Below, one piece after another: positions 54,140 through 62,264 of a stretch of 64,000 bases of DNA (position 1 is the stretch's first letter; every line of letters begins with the position of its first letter). The stretch is from WRGT01 sp942493035 (GTDB lineage: Bacteria > Spirochaetota > UBA4802 > UBA5550). The translations under genes were made by a program, and so were the position numbers. The DNA lies in NCBI GenBank assembly GCA_942493035.1, contig OW818666.1:4278001-4342000 (forward strand), read 5' to 3'. Below the pieces are notes generated by a model. That model saw only the letters and a program-made list of their open reading frames with translations. It was not told the origin of the DNA and made no database searches.

Positions 54140-54349
54140 ATGAGAAAAGAATATAATTTTTCAGAATCAATAAAAAATCCATACTCCGCGAAACTTAAAA
54201 AGCAGATTACCATAAGAATCGACGAAGATACGATTGATTACTTTAAAACACTAGCTGTCGAAATAGGAATTCCTTATCAAAAGTTAATGAATCTATATCT
54301 TGCTGAATGCGCAAAGAGTCATAAAAAGTTGAAACTTAATTGGAAGTAA
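54140..54349 (+). CDS. brnA: BrnA-like antitoxin
   Basis: A 69-residue protein with an N-terminal toxin-binding segment and a RHH-like C-terminus (KQITIRIDEDTIDYFKTLAVEIGIPYQKLMNLYL). The frame reaches a TTG at 54134, but AGGAG at 54127-54131 favours the ATG at 54140. It likely represses its own operon. The attC begins 19 bp later. Confidence 0.85.
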   Translation: MRKEYNFSESIKNPYSAKLKKQITIRIDEDTIDYFKTLAVEIGIPYQKLMNLYLAECAKSHKKLKLNWK

Positions 54350-54933
54350 AACGGGGGGGCAAAACATCGGATAACAAAGGCTAAACGCAGCGCCGGAGTA
54401 CCGGCTTGGGCTGCGCCACATTGTGTGTCACGCAAGGAGTATAGAAGATGAAGGAGGGCCCTTCGGAGCCGGTATACAGGTACAGGCTTCAAACCGCCTT
54501 AAGCTGCATTGGTAAAGAGCTATTGTGGTGAGCGTTAAGGAAAAGGCGTGATAAACACGTCAGGTGCGTTACACGGAGACAAACGCAAGTGAATCATTGA
54601 TGAGGTGTCGAAAGAGCCTACAGTTGAAGTCAAAACCGGGGTACAATGTGGATTTCGGGATAAATCTGAGAGAAACCTGTCTACTGCTCAGGTGGCTTCC
54701 GGCATAAAGATGGTGTGACTGTGTAACAGGCTTTTATATTCAACGTGAGAACCTGTCGTTTTGATGTTAAGGGAGAACTTCAAGCGGAGGCCCCGCGAGA
54801 AAGAGAGTACCGAAGCAAAGCACAGGGGCGGAGTGGTTCGTAGTAGTGAAGAAGTCTCTGTAATGGAGATGGAGCGAAGGAATCACGTTGTTCAGCTTTA
54901 AAGATTGATCAACCGGAAAACGGGAGGAGTTGA

Positions 54934-56175
54934 TTGGATAAAGCAAAACCGTATTATATTTCCAAACATAATGTCTGGGAAAGCTACAAACAGGTAAAAG
55001 CAAACAGGGGTGCTCCCGGCGTTGATGGCGTAAATCTGGCAGATTTTGAGGCAGAATTGAAAAATAATCTGTATAAAATCTGGAACCGGATGTCATCTGG
55101 AAGTTATGTACCTTCTCCTGTGCGTCGGGTTGAGATACCGAAAAGCGATGGGAAAACCCGGACACTCGGGATTCCCACAGTGTCTGACCGGATAGCGCAG
55201 ATGGTAGTCAAACGTGAGCTCGAACCGGTATTGGAAAAAGTATTTCATCACAGCTCTTACGGATATCGCCCGATGCGGTCTGCAAAAGATGCTGTTGCAA
55301 GTGCCCGTAAAAACTGCTGGAAATACGACTGGGTGTTAGACATCGACATTAAAGGATTTTTCGATAATATCGATCATGACCTCATGATGAAAGCAGTACG
55401 TCGGCATACAGAAAGCGGATGGGTTAGACTGTACATAGAGCGATGGCTGAAAGCACCCGTTATGACAACTGAAGAAGGCCTTCAGCAACGAACACAGGGA
55501 ACACCTCAGGGCGGAGTGATAAGCCCGCTTCTTGCAAATCTGTTTCTTCATTATGCATTTGATGTCTGGATGGGGAAAAATTATCCGTCAGTATCTTTTG
55601 AAAGATATGCGGATGACTGTATCTGTCACTGCCGCACTGAAGATGAGGCAGTCAGGCTGAAGGAAGCGCTGGAAAAGAGAATGGCTGAATGCAGGCTCGA
55701 ACTCCATCCGGAAAAGACAAAGATAGTATATTGTAGAGATGACGCAAGAAAGGGCAGCTACCCGGTAGAATGCTTTGATTTTCTGGGTTTTACATTTAAA
55801 GCACGAAGGTCAAAGACGAAGCATGGGAAATATTTTATCAACTTCAGTCCAGCGGCGAGTGATAAGGCATTGAAGAACATGAGAATAACCATGAAAGCGT
55901 GGAATGTTCATCAGCGAAGCAGAGAATCACTTGAGGAATTATCCTGTAGGTTCAATGCGAAAATCAGAGGATGGATCAACTATTATGGGAGTTTTTACAG
56001 ATCAGCGATGTACCCGACTTTACGTAATTTTGATTTAATTCTTTCGAGATGGGCAATGAAGAAATATAAACGTTTAAGAAATCACAAACGGAGAGCCAGG
56101 CACTGGATAGAACGTATTGCGATGAAAGAGCCGTGTTTATTTTCGCATTGGAGAATTCTTTACGGTAACGGTTGA
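54934..56175 (+). CDS. Group II intron reverse transcriptase/maturase
   Basis: A 413-residue RT started at TTG (GGGAGGAG 5 bp upstream). RT blocks: VRRVEIPKSDGKTRTLGIP, GYRPMRSAKDAV, VLDIDIKGFFDNIDHDL, QGGVISPLLANLFL, and the active site FERYADDCICH (Asp227, Asp228). A GIIM-type maturase domain follows (about 300-400: NAKIRGWINYYGSFYR). No HNH endonuclease domain is present, as usual for IIC introns, which use attC or terminator-like hairpins as targets. Confidence 0.93.
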   Translation: MDKAKPYYISKHNVWESYKQVKANRGAPGVDGVNLADFEAELKNNLYKIWNRMSSGSYVPSPVRRVEIPKSDGKTRTLGIPTVSDRIAQMVVKRELEPVLEKVFHHSSYGYRPMRSAKDAVASARKNCWKYDWVLDIDIKGFFDNIDHDLMMKAVRRHTESGWVRLYIERWLKAPVMTTEEGLQQRTQGTPQGGVISPLLANLFLHYAFDVWMGKNYPSVSFERYADDCICHCRTEDEAVRLKEALEKRMAECRLELHPEKTKIVYCRDDARKGSYPVECFDFLGFTFKARRSKTKHGKYFINFSPAASDKALKNMRITMKAWNVHQRSRESLEELSCRFNAKIRGWINYYGSFYRSAMYPTLRNFDLILSRWAMKKYKRLRNHKRRARHWIERIAMKEPCLFSHWRILYGNG

Positions 56176-56182
56176 ACAACAA

Positions 56183-56216
56183 GAGCCGGATGAATCGAGA
56201 GATTCACGTCCGGTTC
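56183..56216 (+). ncRNA. Group II intron domain V
   Basis: 34 nt: GAGCCGGATGAATC (56183-56196), the tetraloop GAGA, and GATTCACGTCCGGTTC. The AGC catalytic triad and the bulge CG are in place. This is the most conserved RNA element of the intron and supports its class. Confidence 0.9.
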
Positions 56217-56370
56217 CGTGAGAGCGTAGAGGGGAGGTTCCTCTGCGCCACTCGACAGCAACCTAATGTGGCTGAATACTTTTAGAACCTGGCAAAAAGA
56301 TTTTAAAAGAAAATGAATTGAAAAACTCGCTAACGTCAGTTAGCGTGAACGTTATGCGAAAGAGCGGGGG

Positions 56371-57033
56371 CTAAAACCGCACGTCCTGTGCGGTTTTAGA
56401 AAGAAAAAATTTACACTTTTTATTCAATACACATTTATAACATAAAGGATTTCTATTACAAATCAATCTAGTAACATCTAATAGACCATAATTATAATCT
56501 CTGAATTTTCTCAGTGGTGTTAAACTATCTGATAAATCAGCAAACCATTTTTTTCTTATTGTTTCACCATCCGTATTAAACCCAAAAAATCTACCATACA
56601 AGCGAACTATGTTGCTATCAATTATATATTCACGCTTGTTTAAATGTAGTGATAAAAAAGCTGAAGCAACGTACTCTCCTACACATGGTAATTTTAAAAG
56701 TTCTATTTTTGAATCGGGTATTTCTTTTAAAGTATTTAATTGTTCGCATAACTTTAAAAATCGTTCATACCTCCAATTTAGGCCAAGAGTAAGGAAAATA
56801 TTTTTAGGTGAATCAATAAATTGTTGTGAGGCATTATATTTTTTTATAAAATCAATGTATACTGGTAAAACCTGATCAGCATTAGTTCGTTGTAATAGAA
56901 TCTCTGCAGTAAGTGCATGAAACTTATTTTTTGTATTTCTCCATTCAAACGAAGTATAAAATTTTTTTCCTGCAAGTATTATTTTATTTTGAAAATACAG
57001 AATATCTTTCTTGTCCAATTTAAAATCTGTCAT
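56371..57033 (-). CDS. HhH-GPD DNA glycosylase, T/G-mismatch (MIG)-like
   Basis: A 220-residue HhH-GPD protein: HhH motif LPCVGEYVASAF (115-126) with Asp139 as the likely catalytic residue (YIIDSNIVRLYGRF), and a C-terminal [4Fe-4S] cluster motif Cys192-x5-Cys198-x2-Cys201-x5-Cys207. The lysine of EndoIII-type lyases is absent, which favours a monofunctional MutY/MIG-like enzyme. MIG-type glycosylases repair T/G mismatches beside 5-methylcytosine systems; the gene is coupled to a restriction enzyme (ATGA overlap). The last eight codons lie in a 12-bp perfect hairpin (56371-56399). Confidence 0.75.
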   Translation of the reverse strand: MTDFKLDKKDILYFQNKIILAGKKFYTSFEWRNTKNKFHALTAEILLQRTNADQVLPVYIDFIKKYNASQQFIDSPKNIFLTLGLNWRYERFLKLCEQLNTLKEIPDSKIELLKLPCVGEYVASAFLSLHLNKREYIIDSNIVRLYGRFFGFNTDGETIRKKWFADLSDSLTPLRKFRDYNYGLLDVTRLICNRNPLCYKCVLNKKCKFFLSKTAQDVRF

Positions 57034-57569
57034 AAATGTTTTTGTTTAAGAAACTCAATATATTTTTGTAAATTCATGATTTTAGGTATATAATCTTTGG
57101 GGAAATCTTTCCTATATTTTTCAGGGACAACAAGTCTCACATTATACTTATACATCTCATCTAATTGTGTTTTTGAAATTCCTTGTTGAAGAGTAAATAA
57201 ATATTTAACTTCGATTTTATCAGCTTCGTTTAAAATTTGTCGCCATCTATCTTTACAGGTAGTTTTGACAGCAAGAAATGTCATTTCATTGCCTGGAAAT
57301 AGAATTTTTTTGTATAATTCAATATTTGGAAAAATAAAATCAGGTTTTTTATTCTGTTCTGTTACTGCTTGTGCAGAAAAAGGTATATGGTTTTCATCAA
57401 ACATATATGATAAATGATTCTCTAGAGAATGACCGGCCCTTGATTTTCTCCTATTTAAAATGGAGTTTGCGACCATTACTAAATTTTCAACTGAATCAAA
57501 AGTCTTACTAATGTATTGTTTATATCTATCATTTTCAGTACACAGATTCTTCCTGGAACCATCGAGCAT
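57030..57569 (-). CDS. EcoRII-C-type restriction endonuclease, 5' end replaced
   Basis: About 167 residues match the EcoRII C-terminal catalytic domain: QNKKPDFIFPNIELYKKILF (PD motif), MTFLAVKTTCKDRWRQILNEADKI (the xVK strand with KDRWRQ) and LFTLQQGISKTQLDEMYKYNVRLVVP. EcoRII-type enzymes usually cut at CCWGG-like sites that are protected by a 5-methylcytosine methylase. The first 12 codons derive from the antisense of the IS1182 fragment (57534-57569), so the original N-terminus and any upstream methyltransferase gene are lost. It may be inactive or of altered expression. Coupled to the glycosylase gene. Confidence 0.72.
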   Translation of the reverse strand: MLDGSRKNLCTENDRYKQYISKTFDSVENLVMVANSILNRRKSRAGHSLENHLSYMFDENHIPFSAQAVTEQNKKPDFIFPNIELYKKILFPGNEMTFLAVKTTCKDRWRQILNEADKIEVKYLFTLQQGISKTQLDEMYKYNVRLVVPEKYRKDFPKDYIPKIMNLQKYIEFLKQKHL

Positions 57570-59101
57570 ACCATAAACTGGATGGTGGATAACAGGATTG
57601 ATCTTTCAGGATTATCAAAGAAATACAAAAATGATTTTACAGGCGCCCCAGCTTACGATCCGGCAATATTATTAAAAATAATTCTGCTGGCATATTCCCG
57701 CGGAATTATTTCATCACGAATGATAATGAAAGCCTGCCATGAGAATATAATATTCAGAGCTTTATCAGCAGACAGCATGCCCGATTTCACTACTATAGCA
57801 TCTTTTATAAGAGAGATGAAGGATGATGTAAAAACAATATTCACAAACGTGCTACTTGTATGTAATGAGATGAATTTATTAGGCGGAACCGAGTTTGCTC
57901 TTGACGGATGCAAGATGAGTTCAAACGCAGCTAAAGAGAACAGCGGAACATTTTCTGATTTGAAGAAAAAAAAGGATAAACTTGAATCTACTGTGAGTTT
58001 TCTTTTGAAAAAGCAGATTGAAAACGACTCTGACGATTTTAACGGGAAAGAGAATAATACCGTAAATATTGAGCAGAGAGTTGAACGTCTTGTGAAAAAG
58101 GCAGACAAGATAGAAAAGTTTCTTAAAGAAAAAACACCAAAGTTAAAAACCCGAAGCGGTGAGTGCCAGAGCAATATCACTGATAACGAGAGCGCGAAAA
58201 TGAAAACATCGCATGGAGTAATTCAGGGATATAACGGTTTGGCACTGGTTGATGCAAAACATCAGGTTGTTGTTAATGCCGAAGCCTTTGGCTCGGGTCA
58301 TGAGCATGATCTCCTTGTACCAATGATCGAAGGAGCAAAGAAAAATTCAGAAGCTATTGGTCTTGGCTCTAATTATTATAAAGGGAAAAGGATTATAGCA
58401 GATACAGGTTCATTCAAGGAGGAGAATCTTGAATATCTGTCCTCGGAGGAAATAGACGCATACATTCCGGACCAGCAATTCCGCAAACGTGATCCGAGGT
58501 TTTTAACAATGAGCAGACATAAAAACCATGGTGATAAACCATACACAAAAGATGATTTTAAATATGACAAGGCATGCGACAGTTTCACATGTCCTGCCGG
58601 TAAATTACTGAAATACTCAGTTAACCAGAAACTTGCTAACACCGAAGGGAGAAGATATATTTCATCAAGAAGCAACTGTAATGAATGCATTTTAAGGAAT
58701 AAATGTCTCCGCTCTGAGAAGACACGATATAGAACTCTTTATGTAGTTGATAAATATTTTGACCGCAACTATTCCGAAGAGATGAAATTAACAATTGATA
58801 CAATTGAAGGCCGTGAAATTTACAGCAGGAGGATGGGTATTGTTGAGCCTGTATTTGGCAATATCAGAAGTTGTAAAAATATCTGCAGATTTACTTTAAG
58901 GACAAAGAACAAAGTGAATATCCAATGGATTTTATATACGATTGTTCATAACATAGAAAAGATAAGCAGATACGGAACTACTGTGTGATTCAGGGATAAT
59001 AAGTGAAATATATACTTCCCGGATAAGAAATGTTATATAAAAATTAAGTTGATTTTTCAGAATAACAGTAGTTTAATAATTAATGCTTTTTCTACAGGCT
59101 C
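57533..59101 (+). mobile_element. IS1182-family element, 3' part
   Basis: Homology to the 49.5-kb fragment starts at TTCAGTACACAG (about 57533); the outer end CTTTTTCTACAGGCTC is at 59086-59101. It abuts AACAAAGG, the core of an attC. With the 49541-49959 fragment it covers the whole element, with an overlap of about 290 bp. Confidence 0.85.
57534..58988 (+). pseudogene. IS1182-family transposase lacking its N-terminus
   Basis: The frame is open from 57516 and covers 484 transposase-derived residues; the first 27 or so of the complete protein (present at 49.8 kb) are missing. DDE parts: FALDGCKMSSNA, IADTGSFKEENL, GIVEPVFGNIRSCKN; a Cys-rich zinc ribbon segment occurs at about 375-400 (NCNECILRNKCLRS). 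A TTG at 57516 could start translation, so a nearly full protein may be made; activity is doubtful. Confidence 0.85.
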
Positions 59102-59156
59102 AACAAAGGCTAAACGCGGCGCTCGGAGTACCTCGCTTGGCCTTCGGTCTTACTAT
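59102..59156 (+). other. Left half of an attC site between IS1182 and IS110
   Basis: AACAAAGGCTAAACGCGGCG is followed by the family core CTCGGAGTACCTCGCTTGGC. The first bases of R'' are replaced by the IS1182 end and the right half is lost beyond IS110. Confidence 0.65.
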
Positions 59157-59178
59157 GTCAAGTTTTCTAAAAAAATAA

Positions 59179-60381
59179 TCATGCAATTTTTCTTTTTTTA
59201 AGAAAAATCTCTTTATCATATACAGTTTTATCTTTCCACATTCTAAATATTATCTTAACCCATTTATTCGAAAGAGCACGAATAGCAGAAGAATGGTTAC
59301 ATCCTTTTTTACGTAATAGATCATAATATTCGCGAGTCCACGCTTCAAGGCTCAAACTGCAAAATGAGAATTGATATAATGTATCCCTAAATGATTTATT
59401 ACAACCTCTTCGCATTTTAATGACATGTAAATATTTCCCACTCTGAATTGTTACTGGACATGTACCGGCATAACATTGAACAGTTTGATACGATTCAAAA
59501 CGCTTTTGTACATCCCCAAAATGCATTAAAAGTCTTGGAGCTAGTCGATCAGCAGCACCCGGCAATGAAGAAAATATTGTTGAATATTCATTCGCAGCGT
59601 ACAACATTAATATTTTTTCTTCTACCTGTTTTATCGATTTCATAAGGAACAGTAATTGATCAACAATAATCAACACTCTCAAGGAATAACATTCCTGTAT
59701 AGTTTTATTAGGAGATATTGTTTGATCCTTTAATAAACAATAAAATTCTGACTTCCTTTTTTTAGTCATATATTTAACATCTTTAATCAACTCAAGATAG
59801 TCTTCGAAAGTTGCATTTATTATCTGTTCCGGTTTATTTAAAACTTTCAATAAATTCAGTGGAACGCTCGTAAAACCGTCAAAAAAGTCTGTAAATATAG
59901 GGAAATACTGATGCAAGTCGTTCTTCAACCTGTTTTCAAAACGCGTTTTTTCTTGTAAAAGCATTTCAAGTGTTTTGCCGTGCATTTTTAACGCTTCACA
60001 ATTGTTACTAGATTTTATTATCGGGGTAAAGCGATTAAAATCCTTAAAAAGTATTAGTGCAATATTGTACGCATCAAAGTTATCATCTTTTTTTGAGGAC
60101 ACCGAATATCGGTCTTTAAATCTATTAACACAAAAAGGATTCAATCCATAAACCTGATAACCTAAAGCAAGAAGATAATCCGCAAGAATATTTTTATCTG
60201 TTTCAATACCGATGAAAATTTCCTCCTTTGCAGAATGTATATTTTCAATTGCATCAATCAATTTCTTAAAGCCCTGTTTCGTTACATCAAAACGAAACTT
60301 GTTGACAACTTCCTCCTTTTCATTTAAAATACATACATCATCATGTGTTGACGACCAATCAATACCAATGTAAGTTTTCAT
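59179..60381 (-). CDS. IS110-family transposase (copy 1)
   Basis: A 400-residue recombinase: the N-terminal DEDD domain (YIGIDWSSTHDDVCI with Asp8; IGIETDKNIL; KKDDNFDAYNIALIL) and the C-terminal transposase_20 domain with SLPGAADRLAPRLLMHFGD, containing the candidate serine nucleophile region. IS110 enzymes insert via a bridge RNA that pairs with target and donor. It has a GGAGCGACTT leader. Intact. Confidence 0.93.
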   Translation of the reverse strand: MKTYIGIDWSSTHDDVCILNEKEEVVNKFRFDVTKQGFKKLIDAIENIHSAKEEIFIGIETDKNILADYLLALGYQVYGLNPFCVNRFKDRYSVSSKKDDNFDAYNIALILFKDFNRFTPIIKSSNNCEALKMHGKTLEMLLQEKTRFENRLKNDLHQYFPIFTDFFDGFTSVPLNLLKVLNKPEQIINATFEDYLELIKDVKYMTKKRKSEFYCLLKDQTISPNKTIQECYSLRVLIIVDQLLFLMKSIKQVEEKILMLYAANEYSTIFSSLPGAADRLAPRLLMHFGDVQKRFESYQTVQCYAGTCPVTIQSGKYLHVIKMRRGCNKSFRDTLYQFSFCSLSLEAWTREYYDLLRKKGCNHSSAIRALSNKWVKIIFRMWKDKTVYDKEIFLKKRKIA

Positions 60382-60634
60382 AAGTCGCTCCTTTTATAGA
60401 TATTGTGGAAACCTTTTATTCCATTTCGCCTATATATCAGGAGCTCTCGATGGAGCATACTTACTATAAATGGTATTGAAAGGTTATATAATTCGGGAGA
60501 ACAGAACCGCAGGAAGTCTTTGTTAGGCAGGCACATTGAGTTCTTCCCGAATTATCCAGTATAAAAAGAATAAGTATCAATTCAGATGACACAAAGAATA
60601 AAAATCTGAATTAATACAAACATAACATATAGGC
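60382..60634 (-). ncRNA. Candidate bridge RNA of IS110 copy 1
   Basis: The 253-nt leader is the exact equivalent of 62692-62944. The stem ATAATTCGGGA...TCCCGAATTAT encloses a loop with CAATGTGCCT (inverse at 60529-60538). The second stem AACCTTT...AAAGGTT encloses ATATAGGC (inverse at 60428-60435), the complement of the element's own end GCCTATAT. See the findings for the interpretation. Confidence 0.6.
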
Positions 60635-60638
60635 ACAC

Positions 60639-61736
60639 CCTGAATTCAAGTTTGAAATGCGACAAGATGGGAGTTTAAAATATCAGCAGGAGATTTCCAA
60701 CCACGGGATTTTCTCGGCCTTGCGTTTATAGAAAAAATACTATCATCAATAAATTCATCTGTCAAGTGTGCGAAACTTTTTTTCTTTGGAAGATAATATC
60801 TGATACGCCCATTTATATGTTCATTAAGACCTCGTTGCCATGAGGAATAAGGATCAGCAAAATATACATTACAGTTAAGAGCATTTTCAATTGTCTTATG
60901 CATGCAAAATTCTGAACCATTATCAAATGTAATTGATTTAATAAATCCATCAGGTAATGAACCCAAAGCCTCTGTAATTCCTCGTGTAACAGTTTCCGCA
61001 TCTTTTGAAGGCAATTTAATACCCCATGTAAATGCTGCTTTTCTTTCCACAAGAGTAAGAAGATATGCATCATTTCCAGAGCTTACAATCAGATCCCCCT
61101 CAAGATGGCCTATTTCGCTTTTATCATTTGCTTCTTCAGGGCGTTCCCTTATATTCTTTTTCGAAGGATCTTTTGCCCTGTTTTTATAGGTATTTGAGCG
61201 ATTTTGGCGTTTCTTCCGTTTTATAAATAAAAATTGAGTAAAACGATATTCACCCTTTTCATTTTTTTGAGCATACAACCACTGATATATAGATTCGTGT
61301 GATAAGTGCATTGATGCATCTTCCAGAAACATTGTCTTTAGGTATTGAGAAATTAATTCGGGTGAATCGCCGTTCCTTAAAAAGGTTATAACTATCAAAC
61401 GCAGTAAGCCATTGACATCAAGCTTTCTTTTTTTTAAATTTTTCCTCTTTAAATATTCCGCTTGAGCTTCTTGTGCATGATAGCCTTTTGTTTTATTCCT
61501 ATCAATTTCGCGATAAACTGTTGATTTATCACGATTTAATAATTCAGCAGTTTCTTTCACAGGCTTATCTGAATAAATCATTTTTTGCATGACAAATCTT
61601 TCTTCAAACTGTACTTGTTTAAAATGCCTCATGGGTATCTCTCTCGGATTTGGTTTTGGTCGACTCAATCCTTTATGGAGATTTCTCATGAGGCTACTAT
61701 TTTAATTTCCTTTTGCATTTCAAACTTGAATTCAGG
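60639..61736 (-). mobile_element. IS30-family element, copy 2 (inverted)
   Basis: 1098 bp with the same terminal repeats as copy 1 and opposite orientation. Its inner end at 60639 is 4 bp from the IS110 end. Its outer end borders the AATT duplication. Confidence 0.9.
60646..61689 (-). CDS. IS30-family transposase (copy 2)
   Basis: A 347-residue protein identical to the copy at 51666-52709 except STVYREID for STIYREID and DGFIKSITF for DGFVKSITF. All motifs are intact. The near-identity shows that the two copies arose recently. Confidence 0.92.
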   Translation of the reverse strand: MRNLHKGLSRPKPNPREIPMRHFKQVQFEERFVMQKMIYSDKPVKETAELLNRDKSTVYREIDRNKTKGYHAQEAQAEYLKRKNLKKRKLDVNGLLRLIVITFLRNGDSPELISQYLKTMFLEDASMHLSHESIYQWLYAQKNEKGEYRFTQFLFIKRKKRQNRSNTYKNRAKDPSKKNIRERPEEANDKSEIGHLEGDLIVSSGNDAYLLTLVERKAAFTWGIKLPSKDAETVTRGITEALGSLPDGFIKSITFDNGSEFCMHKTIENALNCNVYFADPYSSWQRGLNEHINGRIRYYLPKKKSFAHLTDEFIDDSIFSINARPRKSRGWKSPADILNSHLVAFQT

Positions 61737-61740
61737 AATT

Positions 61741-61901
61741 GCCGATAACGTCTTGGCTAACTGACGTTAGCGAGTTTTTCAACCTATTTTTTTAAAAATC
61801 TTTTTGCCAGGTACTAAAAGTATTCAGCCACATTATGTTGCTAATGTGGCCCTTAAGGCCCAAGCCGGTACTCCGGCGCCGCTGTTAGCCTTTGTTATGC
61901 G
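61741..61901 (-). other. Intact attC-type site of cassette C3
   Basis: On the minus strand: R'' CGCATAACAAAGGC, the core GCCGGAGTACCGGCTTGGGC, GCCACATTAGCAACATAATG, a long variable part, CTCGCTAACGTCAGTTAGCC, and R' AAGACGTTATCGGC. At 161 bp it is long for an attC. It serves as the uninterrupted reference for the intron-split site at 54368-56358. Confidence 0.82.
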
Positions 61902-61927
61902 AAGGTCTGCCCCCGGTTTTCAATAAT

Positions 61928-62260
61928 TTAAGTTCTCAATAATCTCCTTAAGATTATATCTTCAAAATTTCTTCTTGAGTCAATCATTGAAAGAATATAT
62001 ACTTTTTGTTCTTCTATTCTATAAACTATTCGCCATGGAGTTATAATCAATTCCCGATAATTAGAAATGTTATGGAAATCAAGTTCAGGAACAGTTCTTC
62101 CTCGTTCAGGAAAATTTTCTAATTTGATTGTTTGCTTTTTAATTATTTCAAATATTTCTTCAGCCGTATTCAGGCTGTCTAATGAAATGTATTCAATTAT
62201 TTCAATAAGATCATCTTGTGCAATTTTTGTCCAATATACTGTATATTTTTTTGATGTCAT
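61928..62260 (-). CDS. RelE/ParE-family toxin
   Basis: A 110-residue protein with the RelE/ParE fold: YTVYWTKIAQDDLIEIIEYIS, NFPERGRTVPEL, YRELIITPWRIVYRIEEQKVYILSMIDSRRNFE. The pattern PWRIVYRI is typical of ParE. RelE toxins cut mRNA at the ribosome; ParE toxins act on gyrase. It lies 4 bp after the antitoxin gene. Confidence 0.88.
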   Translation of the reverse strand: MTSKKYTVYWTKIAQDDLIEIIEYISLDSLNTAEEIFEIIKKQTIKLENFPERGRTVPELDFHNISNYRELIITPWRIVYRIEEQKVYILSMIDSRRNFEDIILRRLLRT

Positions 62261-62264
62261 GTTC

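Larger units (their letters stand above)
53772..54375 (+). other. Gene cassette A (BrnTA)
   Basis: Starts TTATCCG after the R' G and ends at R'' CGGATAAC (54368-54375). Its ends match inversely over 19 of 22 positions (GTTATCCGA...TTT-GCCCCCC). This is the only plus-oriented cassette with both ends visible. Confidence 0.7.
54423..56256 (+). mobile_element. Group IIC intron in attC
   Basis: 1834 bp. The 5' end GTGTGTCACGC and the 3' end ...CCACTCGAC are set by comparison with the intact attC at 61741-61901 (exon junction CACATT/AGCAAC). It contains a maturase-reverse transcriptase, a canonical domain V (56183-56216) and no endonuclease domain. Introns of the IIC-attC type are known to target attC sites; this copy fits that description. 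Confidence 0.85.
54368..56358 (+). other. attC-type site split by a group II intron
   Basis: The left half is R'' CGGATAAC (54368-54375), AAAGGCTAAACGCAGCGCC, the family core CGGAGTACCGGCTTGGGC and CCACATT, ending at 54422. The right half starts AGCAACCTAATGTGGCTG at 56257 and ends with AACGTTATGCG (R', 56351-56358). Joined, the 157-bp site closely matches the intact site at 61741-61901. Confidence 0.8.
59157..60634 (-). mobile_element. IS110-family element, copy 1
   Basis: Contains a 400-residue transposase and a leader of about 250 bp with two stem-loops. The upstream end (GCCTATATG, inverse at 60626-60634) is fixed by comparison with copy 2. The downstream end near 59157 cannot be fixed exactly. 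It lies in an attC site. Confidence 0.8.
51619..61736. mobile_element. IS30-flanked composite-like block of 10.1 kb
   Basis: The outer ends of two inverted IS30 copies (51619 and 61736) are bordered by AATT at 51615-51618 and 61737-61740, so the whole block behaves as one insertion with a 4-bp duplication. Rejoining the flanks gives GCAATTGC and restores cassette C2: its rebuilt 5' end then matches its 3' end (GTTATCGGC-nn-TTGCATTTA). The block contains IS3, BrnTA, the group II intron, the restriction/glycosylase pair, the IS1182 3' part and IS110. Confidence 0.75.

Noticed and set aside
54767..55165. 132-codon minus-strand frame in the intron
   Set aside because: Antisense to the intron RNA and RT gene; domain structure of the intron explains the sequence.
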